A DNA stretch of 64,000 nt from Angiostrongylus vasorum. Lineage: Eukaryota > Nematoda > Chromadorea > Rhabditida > Metastrongylidae. The notes beneath the pieces are model-generated. The model had not been told where the DNA came from. It searched no databases and saw nothing but the letters and a program-made list of their open reading frames with translations. The DNA is taken from positions 930,001 through 994,000 of the forward strand of contig JADANN010000375.1 in NCBI GenBank assembly GCA_018806985.1. The letters run 5' to 3'. Positions 20,471 to 32,400 of the stretch are shown here, piece after piece. How positions within the stretch are numbered: the stretch's first letter is position 1; each line of letters begins with the position of its first letter. The position numbers were made by a program, and so were the translations under genes.

Positions 20471-23400
20471 CTGAAACAAGCGGCGTCGTCTACCGCAGTT
20501 GGATTTTTCGTGATTCCTATTCACAATAATAAGTAGCGCTCACTAGTTATTTTAACTAGGAAAGCGAAAAGCAAGAAGTTCCTTTTCAAAGAACTCAGAA
20601 CACATTTTCTGTTCAAGCTTAATGTTTTACTTTCTATATTCTGCCTAGTTCAATTTTTACGGCATGGTATTAGGGCAAAATACAACCACAAAGCCTCCGG
20701 AAAGGGTAATAACACGTTCATTCCCACCGCAGACACCTGCGGTCCGGTGTTTTGCAAACATCTCAGCAACGTTGTGGTTGCTTAAGCTTATTTTGAACAG
20801 AAACCCAAAAGCTTTCCAAATCCACTCTACATCTGCTGCAAATTTCTTAAGAATTTCGTTAATTTATGTTATTTGAGAAGAAATTGTTCTACGTATACTG
20901 TATTCACCTAAAGACTTTGATTTCGCTATTTTCGGATGTTTTCTCACAAAGCACGCCGTTTCAGTTCTACTGCAGGTGCAACACACGATGTTTAACCAGC
21001 ACTTGATGAAAGCAATGGATCCCTTATTGGAGAATTTCCAGTGGGTTATTCATGAAATTGCGTTGAACGTTCCCACGTAGCGGAATCTGGGGCTCAATGC
21101 AGAATAAAACCAGAGCCTCACGAGGAGCCAAGGCATGGGTTCCGCGTTTTTTAGTGCGTCGATCTGATTCAAACGCTCCGTGTTTATGCTGATATTCTTA
21201 TGCATGCCTGCGTGTGCCTGCTAACGTATATGTGGAATAAACTCTAAAAATTACGGACAAAATGCTGTATGGAAATGATCACGAAGTCATGGGAAATGGT
21301 TAGGAGTCGCCTTGAGGAAACAAGTTCCACGTCTATTTTGGCGGACTCTGGCAAGCTACGTGTCAACACATCTAGTGCAAAGCTTAGAGTTCGGCAAGCT
21401 GCTGGTGGCCTTCAATAAACAGGCAGAGTAAAAAAATGAGCTTCATTTGCCTAACCCCAGAAGACCTTCCAATAAGACAGCGCTAGTTGGAGAAAAGAAT
21501 ACTTGCCACCTGTATCATCTGTCATACTATTGATCATTGAATCACTAGAGCGAGCGCCCGTAAACCTTTTATTTCTTTCTGTCGCCTGCAAGAATAGCCC
21601 AGTGGGTTCTGCTCGCTTTAGAAGCACGTTAAGAATCGTATCTCTCGTCTAGGCTTTTCCTGAAAAACTCTAAACATCGGATCGGTTGCCATCCTACTTT
21701 GCAGTTAACGTTCCGTGGAATCCAATCGCTAATGGTTCTTGCCCATAGGTTGTCATTCACAGGCATAGCAAGGTCTGGCCAAGCCTATCTTCGACATGTG
21801 TTTATAATGTTGAGCTTATACGAGGTTGATAAAGATTTTTATTCGGCTAACGTTTCGACGGTTTCGTTTTCATCAGAGTCGACAATCCGAGTCGATGGTG
21901 CACAGCTGTTCGTGTTCTCGAGGTGGAGTCTTCGTCGCGCATCGAGCTGGGTCTTCCTCAGTTGAGCATCTCTTTCGAATGAGCCATACTCACCCACTTC
22001 TTTATACAGAGCGGTTGCCGTTGATACTGTTATCCTTTGATAATAGTTTGTTTTTCAACGGATAAGCGTTGTAGCTGTCGGTATTATGTCAGCTATGACG
22101 CAAAATTATTGTTTTCCTATCTTCGACAGTTCGGCGTTTATAACGGCGCCGTTCATTTCTGTTCGTTGCAGGTCGGAGATTCAGATCCTCTCCCTTATTT
22201 AGGGTGATGTCCCATGTGTTTAATCCTGCTAACATTGTGACCACGTTTCCGACGCATATGATAAGGCGGAGTGAATCGTGGAGTCAAAAAAATTGGGCAC
22301 AGAGTCGCGGGTTTTTTTGTTCTCTTCACTTCATCCTTGATGTTTTTGAAAGCTTTCCAAGCCGCTGGCTTCCTTATGCTCCACTCCTGAGCTGAGTCGT
22401 TCATCATGATTTCCCGACCTAGATAGATGTAGCTGCAGTACTCGAAGACATTCATACACTTGAGCATGAATAGGGCATACAAAACCAATCCATTCCTCAT
22501 GAACATCCTTTTTGTGAGATTTAATCGAAGACCAATCTTTCTACAAGCCTTATCAAAGCGTCCGCAAAGCAAATATAATGTAATTGCCTGCTATCAATTC
22601 TCATTTCCCGTTTTGCCCTAACCGATGTTGTTATGACGTTCTCGAGGGTGCCGGTAAGTAAACTTGAGATGGTATCGCTTTCTCTACCTCTAGCTCAACT
22701 TTTAACGTCGATGTTAATATCGTTATAGAATGGCAACATTTTGCTTGTAAAAATTTTTATACAGCTCACGAAGAATCTACGTATGCTGAATAGGGAGTAC
22801 CTGGCTATTTAGGTATCCGTGACTGCTTCTATCTCAACTGGATCGAAAGCTTTCTTTGAAACGATAGAAGTGAAATAGAAGATTCTCTTGTACGCTCGAG
22901 ATACTTCAGTGAGTCTTGTTATCGTTTGGATGTGGCTCATAGCACTGAATCATCTCGAAACCCCCACTTGACTACATCACTCTCTTCTGCCCATTACACT
23001 GCTAGTCTTGTTTCGGATAACTCGAGCGAAGAGTTTATAGAAAGAAAAGATAGCAAGCATATTGAGCCATAGTTGCCGATATTGCAGAGGTCTTTCTTTT
23101 TTGAGGCAATAGCACGGTTTTGCTGGTCTTCCACTGAGTAGAACCTTGCATTCAGACAGGTAAAGTGTGAAGAGCCGAGCCAGTGTGTTTACGACGACTG
23201 GCGGAAAGTTCTTCAGTTGTTCAGATCTTATCCTGTCCGAAACTGATGTTATTCTATTCTTAAGCCAGGAAACACCGGGACGGATTTTGGAAGAACTGGT
23301 GGAATTTGTACCGATCTGCCTTTATCTCGTGTGAGTACAGGAGAGCGTGGCCACCGAGGAGATCGGTGTAGTAATCATGAATGATTTCCTTAATTACCTT

Positions 23401-26400
23401 TCTAGAAGTTGCAACTCTGTTTCCTCTGGGCGTCGCAGTACAATCGTCTTGGTCATGTAGTAAATTAGCGCAGTTCCGGCAGGCTTTGCAAATGCTTTTT
23501 ATGGATTTGGCAATTTCGACTATAACTGCTTTTCTTTCACCTACAAGATCTTCTATCACCTGTCTGCATTATTTTTGCAAGTTTGGATGTGAGTTGGCCG
23601 TTGCTTGCAGCTCGTGCGATTCCACGCTGGCGTATCAGCTCGAGTGTTTCTGGAGATAAACGTCTCTTGGTGAATTTCGAACTCTCGGTACGTGAAGATG
23701 TTGAACGAGCCGATCATATACCTCGTCGATGTTATCGCCAACGACATCTTCTCAACAGACTAGTGAATTGAATAAGTCCCAGTTTATGGTGGTTTCGGAA
23801 TTTCGTTTTTTGAATTCAACGGCTTTGTATTCTTTTTGCGAGAAATGGAATCTTGCACGAAGGAGGCGATGGATTGATCCCGTGTAGAATTTTGGGACAA
23901 CAGCGACATCGGTAAGGCAAAACCTTCGATTTACTATGATGTGGTTTATTTCGTTATGGTACCCTCTATTGGGTACTCCTACGTTCAATGTTAAGGGCGG
24001 AGCTTCTAGATTTGTGATTTACCATGTATGGTCTTGGTCGTCATGATAAACTCATTCAGCCGCTCACTCCGCACGTCACTTTCCAATCAGTTGGTCTCAA
24101 TGTGGCGTTCTTTAGACGTTGTTCTAGGTTCAATCTTAGCGTTAAAATCTGCAATGATGACCAAATGATGTTTAATCTTCACTGCAGAAGTTTTCCAGTT
24201 CCCATATAGAACGCTTAGAGTTTGTCTTCGTTATAGCTTAATGTCGGTGCGTAGATAGCGGAAATTGTCTAAGCTGGTATTGATTCACATCTCTTCAGCA
24301 GCTGACGTCCGATTCGGATTGTTGGTTGTTCGTATGAATCGATGTGCATGGCCAAACTCGTGTTAACGAGAACGCCGACGACGCCGCCTCCTCTATTGTC
24401 GCATGTTCCCAGGAACAGTTCTTTGTGTTTAGAATTACTCTTGAGTGCTTGAAGAACCAACGGCGAGCCCTCATTTGCATACTCGCTCATTCATTTACCC
24501 GTTATATATGAGAATGTAAGATTCAAAATCAATCCATGTTGTCTGACTACCGCTGTAGTCTTCAAGGTGTCCTCCTCGTCAAGATTAATAGAACACTGCA
24601 CGAAAAGAGGCCATGTGAGCAAAAAACGAATTCGAAAAAGAATTCAATATGACAGACTATATCCACACGATTATGGAATACACCGAAGTGCCTTGAGTTC
24701 ATAAAAGACCACTCTGTCCTACTTTCATCGAAATGGAAAAAGGCTTCCGATTGAATTCAGCCCGTAGCGGTCATAGAAGCTCCTGATAACCTGGACGTCG
24801 TTACTCAGTACATAAAGAATTTCGTGAGCCATACACGATTTCCAAAACATCATTTTGCGACGATACGAATATCGACGCAAAAAGAAGAGTTCGACAAGGC
24901 AATATCATTACACCCAAATTATTAACAGCAACTCCAAGAGAGCTCATGGGAGTAAAAATCGATTATCAGGAACATAGCTATCTAGGGCTCTTGCCGAAGA
25001 TATCGTTTTCATTACATGATGTATTGGCTAGGCACATCGAATGCCAGATGAGTTCTACAAGTTCTGTGAAGGATATCGTCTTGAACTGACTATCAGAGAC
25101 GCTATGTTGATAGAAAAAAATTGGTGTTTTTGGCGTGCTACACTCAAGGGGATAAACGCTTTCGTCTGCATAATCAACGTAACATGGCGAAGGTCTCAAT
25201 CCTCGAGCTGAGCAGAACAAGGAGTTTTTACGGGAGATTAAAACAGTGTCGAAGATGTAATGAGAAAGGCAAAGAACGTCCATCATATTATCCACCTAAT
25301 TGATTCCACGAATCCTTTTTACGTGCTCATTCGAAAACTGAATTTAAAGTGAGCAAGATGAAAGACCATTCAGCGTTATGCAACTCACTGTCGATTAGTC
25401 CAGAGGTAGTTTCTGGGAGTATTCCGCACCTTGCAATACAGAGATGGAATCCAAAGCTTTGACCTTTAGAAATCGAAGATGCCGGTGTTTACGTCAAGAT
25501 GTTCAAAGTCACACAGGCACAAGACTCGTTAGCCACTTGGTCCCGATTGATAGCAGGACCACAAAGAGAGACAACTGACCCGCTGGTCAGACATTCTGCA
25601 CGAACCCGAGAACGCAGTTCTGAGGAAGGTGAACGCGCACAAACTTTAGCCGACCAGAAGTTGATGGCAACCTCGTATTAGCTCAATCACGCAAAAAAAT
25701 TATTGGCTTAGATTAAGTTCAAAAGGCACATAGAAGACAAACGTATTTTTGCTAGACGAAACAGGTCTGACTAAAATCCAGCAATAAACTTACGCGTTAT
25801 TGTCGTAACTGAAAATGACGACTGCACATAACGCAAATCTGGGTGTATATGATAGAAGAATTGGTATGACTGCCTAAAATTTAACGTAACTGAGCTCAGT
25901 TCTTTCCCTTTAAGTTTATAATATCGTGCTGGATTTACTTCCCCTGCAGTTTTTCACTAGAATAAAACAAAACACTTTTGAATAAAATAAACTTTATCAC
26001 CGCCATTCACAATGTTCCAGTTTTTTCTTTAGTGTCAACTATTTCTCCATAGTAAAAAATTCTACGTTAAACACGACCACAAGGATTTTGGGAACCATAG
26101 CTGGGCTTCAAACCCAAGATTACCCATTCCGGTGGCTCACGTGCTATGCACCACACCAACTAAATCCTTTGCTTTGCCTTTCTCTAATCCCCTTTTCTAT
26201 TCCACCGGTGCTATCGGCAGGCATCTCTCGTCACATCTTGAGATTCGAAAACCTCAAATCGGCATTGGACGCAGTTAAGCTGAAGCATTATAAAAAAGAA
26301 TTGGCAGCAAGTAGAAGTTAAAACATTGTGGATTAGACTGAGGCATTAGCCTAACTGAGTGCAATACCGATTTATGTTACCCAACATTTCCCATTGATGG

Positions 26401-29400
26401 CTGATTGCTGATAGTACTGGTAGGGTAAGAACACGGCTGGAAAAAAATACAAAGCTAGGGTATAGGCGGATGTGGTGGGTAGCAGGTCAGCCTTCGGAAA
26501 AAGGTAATCGCGAATTCGGAACAGACTTTAGGTTCTGAGTTTTGTTCATATCTTAGCATTGTTGAGTTTTTTATCACATGACTTTCCACTATTAATTGAC
26601 TCACCTAGGCGGGAACCGGCAAAGTGTTCCTTCGTCTTGATCGTTTGCCAGAATTAGCAAGTAGGTTTTTGCAACGATTTCGTTCGGAGCAGACTGGAAC
26701 TTCGAAGTGGGAATCCTTATCGTGCTTTGTTAATCGGGAAACTTTTGTCGCGACTAGTTCTATAGTTGTTAGATAGCGTAGTGGTTATAGTCCTGCAGCA
26801 TCGTGGATTCCTAGGCATGCCTCAAGGTAGAAAGAATAGCAATGTTGAAAAGTTGGTTATGGATTCTAGTGCTTCTTGTTCTCTTCACTATCTCGTTGAT
26901 GATCTTCTAAAGCTCAGAAGCCTTCCGTTTGCTACCCCTCAGATTTGCAGCAAAATGGCTTATCATATTGACTTCTCATCCGAAATGCGCATATCGCAAG
27001 TCCGGTGAAATATACCTTATAAACGAATCCGTGCTTCATAAACACCCGTTTCCGTCTTGATGATCAAGCGAATTTTCTTGCAGGGAAAGTGGACCAATTA
27101 CGCATATAATTTTCACGCTCACTATTGTCATCTGTTGCATTACAACATTAACCCTTTATTTGTGTGATCTGATAAACTGATCTTGTTGGGCTGATGCGAG
27201 GTTGGTGTAGGTTTTCGTTGTCGTTGTTGTTGGTGTTGTTGGTCGATGGCTGACGTTTCGGCGACGTCGCCTTCCTCAGAGCATGAACGTATTTTGTACA
27301 AGAATAGTTTAATCACTCGGTGGAAAAAAAACAAAAGTATTAATGAAGATCAAACTTTTAAACAGACGCAATATTGATCAAAAAGTCTATTCACCGTGTT
27401 GTTATCGGTGGGACCGCCCGCGTGTTGTTCACGCGGGACGGTGAGCGAGACCCACCCAGGAGTCAAAAAGTCATTTTGCAAAAAAGGCGCTAGGTCACGT
27501 GTGATAGTGAGGCATTCGTCTTCCCGGTTCATCTTTGGGTTTTTAAAAGTTTATCCAAAACGCCTCAAGAGCATTGCGCGTTGATGTTTTTGATTCCTGT
27601 GCGAGGATCCGCACAGTCACTTCAAAATCATCGCCGTTGTGCCTTTGGGCCCCTAAGTGCACCCAGAGGAGTGCTTTGACGCATCTTAACTTTCCCATCT
27701 AGGTATTCTCCTATACGGACAGAAAGCTGGTCTGCCAGTTTCCCCAATGTATTCCTCACCACATGCCTTACACGAGATTAAGTATATTGTACCTGAACTT
27801 ATGCAATTCCCGTCTCTCTCGTTAGGAGTGATCATACGGTTTTTCGAGCTGCACAAACGATCAAAGAGGCGGTTGCCAACTAACTGACAGCGTATGGTAT
27901 TGGATGGGAGCCTCCAACCACTGCGCCGCACGCGCCCATTTTTAAAAATATACTATTTCATTAACTCCCCCTTTTCACCCTTCACACATGAGAAAAGCAC
28001 TCATCAAAAACATGTTCCGAGCGGCTAAAAAATGTGTGCACAGGAGAAGAGGAAAGGAAGGAATCGTTAAATTTGGCACGAAAAAAAATAGCCGTTTCCA
28101 ATAAGTACGAAGCAGAAGCCACTCGGGTCAGACAAAAGCGTAGGGTTGTTCCCCAAGATAATGTTTCGGACCTAAAGATGATCCTTTTCAAGCTACCATT
28201 CATATCAAATGAAGTAAGTTACCCCATTATGAGGTATTTAAGAAAAACTGGTGTTTGAAAATTACGTGAAGATATTGACCTCCTACCCAAGATCCTACGC
28301 CGTCAGTTAGTTGGCAACCGCCTCTATGATCGTTTGTGCAGCTCGAAAAAACTGTATGATCACTCCCTAACGGCGAGACAGGGAATTGCATAAGTTCAGG
28401 TACAATATACTTAATCTCGTGTGAGGCATGGGGTGAGGAATACATTGGATAAACTGGTAGACCGCTTTCTGTCCGCATAGGAGAATACCTAGATGGGAAA
28501 GTTAAGATGCGTCGAAGCACTCCTCTAGGTGCACATAGGGCCGAAAGGCACAACGGCGATGATTTTTGAAGTGACTATGCGGATCCTAGCGCAGGAATCA
28601 AAAACATGAACACGCAACACTCTCGAGGCGATCCGGATAAAATTCGAAAATCCAAACATGAACCGGGAAGACGAATGCCTCACTATCACACGTGACCTGG
28701 CGCGTTGTTTCAAAATGATTTTTTTTGACCACTGGATGGGTTTCGCTCGCTGTTCCACGTGAACAACACGCGGGCACCGCACTCCTTACAGCACGGTGAG
28801 TAGTTATTGATAAATATGGCTTTTATTTATATCTTAGATCTTCATTAATAATTTTTTTTCACTGAATAATTAAAGTACTATTGTAGAAAAAACATCCAGG
28901 CTCTGAGGAAGGCGAAATCGCCGAAACGTCAGCCATCCACCAACAACACCAACAACAACGACAGCGAAAACCTACACCAACCTTGCATCAGCTCAAGGGG
29001 ATCGTTTATGAGATTATACAAATATGTATATGTGTCGCTTATTTGTGCCGAGGTTTATAGAAAGTCAGTCTTTTGACAATATTAGTCATCGCCGTAACTT
29101 CTCCTCGATGGATGTCTATCGGTTTCTTAGCATGCTTGGACTGTGGCATCCCTGTTTAGGGAAGAGAGTGTTCCACCTACTTGTCTAGTATCCCTGTGAC
29201 CAATCCTTTTTGATTATTGAACTTTGCATGTACTTTGTGTTACTAAGCAATACACAGTTTCGAAACTGCCGAATGCTCCGCTCGTTCGCATACCGTATAG
29301 AAGGTCCGCCGTCGATTTGTGATTCCATACCAAGATCGCGTTATGTTTTCGTCCGGCTATATACTCTTAGCTAACAATCTACAGTATCGTTCTTCTCTTC

Positions 29401-32400
29401 TTATTATTTAATTGCTCGATTGTAAAAGACATTTTAGCATTGTTGTTGTTCCTCCCTATTCATTACATCATCCATACTATTGATTAAGTTGTTGTTTAGA
29501 TTGCTAATACCTACAGTTCTTGGTATTCCCTTGTCGTTATGGCCATATTAGTATCGTTACATAGGAATGTTTAGTCACCCAAGTTCGAGAGGTTTGGCGC
29601 AGCTGGTGCACACATTTGATATTGCAGTTCCTCATCGTATCTTTCTGGACGAATTGCCGAAATCGTCCATCATTCATTCTATCTGGCTGTTTGTTAAAGT
29701 TTTACAAGTGATATCATCAGTGTGGCGAAACGACACAACGGTTCGCTCTCATCTTACCCACTTCTATTTCTCCTCTGACCTTTCCGAGATAAATGATAAA
29801 TTTCCTGTAAATGATAAATTTCCTGACGGTGCGTCTCAGAAGTTGTGATCACTAGCAGTCGTCGCCATTGATTTATTCTTAGCTGGACTTCTAAATGAAT
29901 ATGTCGATTCCGACAAAGATTAGATCAGCCATAAAAAATTTTTTTCTGCACAGCCATAATTACATCTCGTGGGCGGTCCCAGCACTTCTTGGAATCGGTT
30001 CGTTTTTTGCATCCACAATCCACGAAGGTTTTCGAACTTCTCCCGTGTGGATCCAGTTGATTCTTGGGATTCTATTTTCGTTATGAATGTCGTTGAATGC
30101 CGTTCGATTCAATTTCCCCTGGATCCATGGAATAGAAGGGCAAAAATCGTTCTCACTTGAAATGCAGAAAATTCGAGTTTGTATTTTGTCGAAAGTAATG
30201 ACTTTTTTGTTGGAACAATAAATAATCAACATGAAGTTGTTAACGAAAATCATAATTAATCTCCAAAAACCGGTAAAAAACTAAATAAGCTGCAGGGGGA
30301 ATTTTTCCCTGTTCATTTAGGGAAGGAGCTACTGAAACGCTATAAATTTGAGGCAATAAAAAAGTGGAATAACGAAAAAAAATATTAGAAAGAAGTGTAA
30401 AGTGATTTTTGGCATATACTGCCTTAGACTGTCCACTCGGAGCTTCCGTGTTCCTGGATAATAGAAAGATTTTGATGATATTCTGCTAACCTGAAATACA
30501 AGCGCCCTCATCAATTGTGTTTGGAGTGCTTTTGTCCTCGTACTCATCGCTACTTTACGTAACCTTTGAACGGTTTTCACATCGTAAAACAACATCATGA
30601 TAAATGATAACAACATCATCGAAACAATAAGGAACACTCCAATGGTCGGTTCCCAATGAGCAATTGTTTGTTCATTGACGTTCTCCTTAGAGGAACAGTA
30701 TTTACGCAGTATCTTAAATACAAGTGAAGTTGACGATAGAAAAAAAATAGCTAACGCCAATGCTTACGAATGGAAATACACGAAAGAGTGACATTTCGTC
30801 AGTCTTACTGTCCAATAACTTGAGCACCGCTGTTCGTACGTGGTTCTCATAGGAATCGGTTAGAGCGAAACAGTGGAATGTGATCAGCATGTAACTCAAC
30901 GACCACAGTAGAACGCCAGCTATCCACATGAATTTGTAGCACATCTTGTTCAGAAGATAAACCAGATCCCTGCCTGAATAATGTCAACGCTGGCAAGTTA
31001 TTTGTTCAGTTATTTACTTAAGTAAAAGAATATTACACACGTAAATAAATTCTAGGACTGAAGGTAACGGATGATATGGAATTTTGATTGCGAACCAATG
31101 GCAACGTTTTGAACATAGAAATACACTAACTTGTATCTCCATCCATGCTTACAGTCGTTCTTCAAATCATATCGGCTTCAGATTAAGTTTTTATTGACAA
31201 TGGGTCGCACAACTCTGCGTGTACCATCACTTCTTGCATTCGATTCGTTTCTTCGCATCCATCATCCACGAAAAGCATTGGACGTTTTGCGTGTGGGTCC
31301 GGATGCTGCTTGGGGACTGTTGCCTTCTCTACGAATGTCATTGACTACTAGACTCAGTTCCCCGTTGAGTCCTGACACAGCCGTGTTAAATGTTCCCAAC
31401 TGGATTAATTTGGACTTTGCATCAGTTTTCCGACCCCGGAGTGATGGGGAGCCTGATGAGTCCGGCGCGGGTCGATTCGACATCGTGCTCATCATGAACG
31501 GCATCACTGCTTTATTCGTCGCCTACGGAGAAAATTTATTAACCGAAAAGTCAAGGTCTTCTTTAGAAAAAATCAAAGAAATTTACTTTTAACACTCTCG
31601 AGACAATGCGTAGTTTCTCGTTTTGCGGAGTGGAAGGCGCCTAATTCTTCGCTGCTTCGCTGTGACACTTATAGGTTTAATACAAGCCATTTCGGCGGTT
31701 ATCACGCAGGCCTGATCCTTTTGTTGTGACTTATGCTTTACAGATCGCATTTCCTCTGCGTTTTGGAAGATTTTATGCGCTTCTCTTTTTCTATGGATGC
31801 TACATGTTTATCTGTACACTCTCCCACGTTTTAATGCTTATACAACTCTTACGCACGAGGGAAAAGCAGTCGTCCACCATTCCATCACACTGTTCTCAGC
31901 ATTCAGTGATGTTATATAAGCTCCCTAAGGAATACTGCGATGTTTACCTTTGAGTTTTGATATACTCTCATTCCAAACAGTGCCCCTAGAAGTCATTATA
32001 GAAGCTCTTAAAGCACTTAAAGCTCTCGGTTCTGATCATTCCCTGAGGGATACGCAATGCATTCGACTTCATTAAGTATCGTTGGAGGTGATTGAATGCA
32101 TATCTGGCCTGAACAATGACTCGCGGTGGTCTGCCGATGAATCGAGCTAGAGTTGTTATCCTCCCAGACAAGTGTAGTACCAATTTGCCGACCCCGGAGG
32201 GATGGAATGCATGGTCGGCCATAGGGGCGGGGACCCCCTCATGTGTATTGTAGGGCGCCTCCGACCACTGCGCCACACGTACCCCCTCATCATAGCGATT
32301 GGAAATTAGAAAACAACGAATTCCTTCTCAGAAATGTTGCTTTATACCGCATGCGTCACCAGTTTTTCGAGGCAAAAGCATTTTTGCGTGCCTTGACTGG

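Noticed and set aside
31131..31592. 153-codon plus-strand frame as a gene
   Set aside because: It runs antisense through a SINE2 relic and has no domain.
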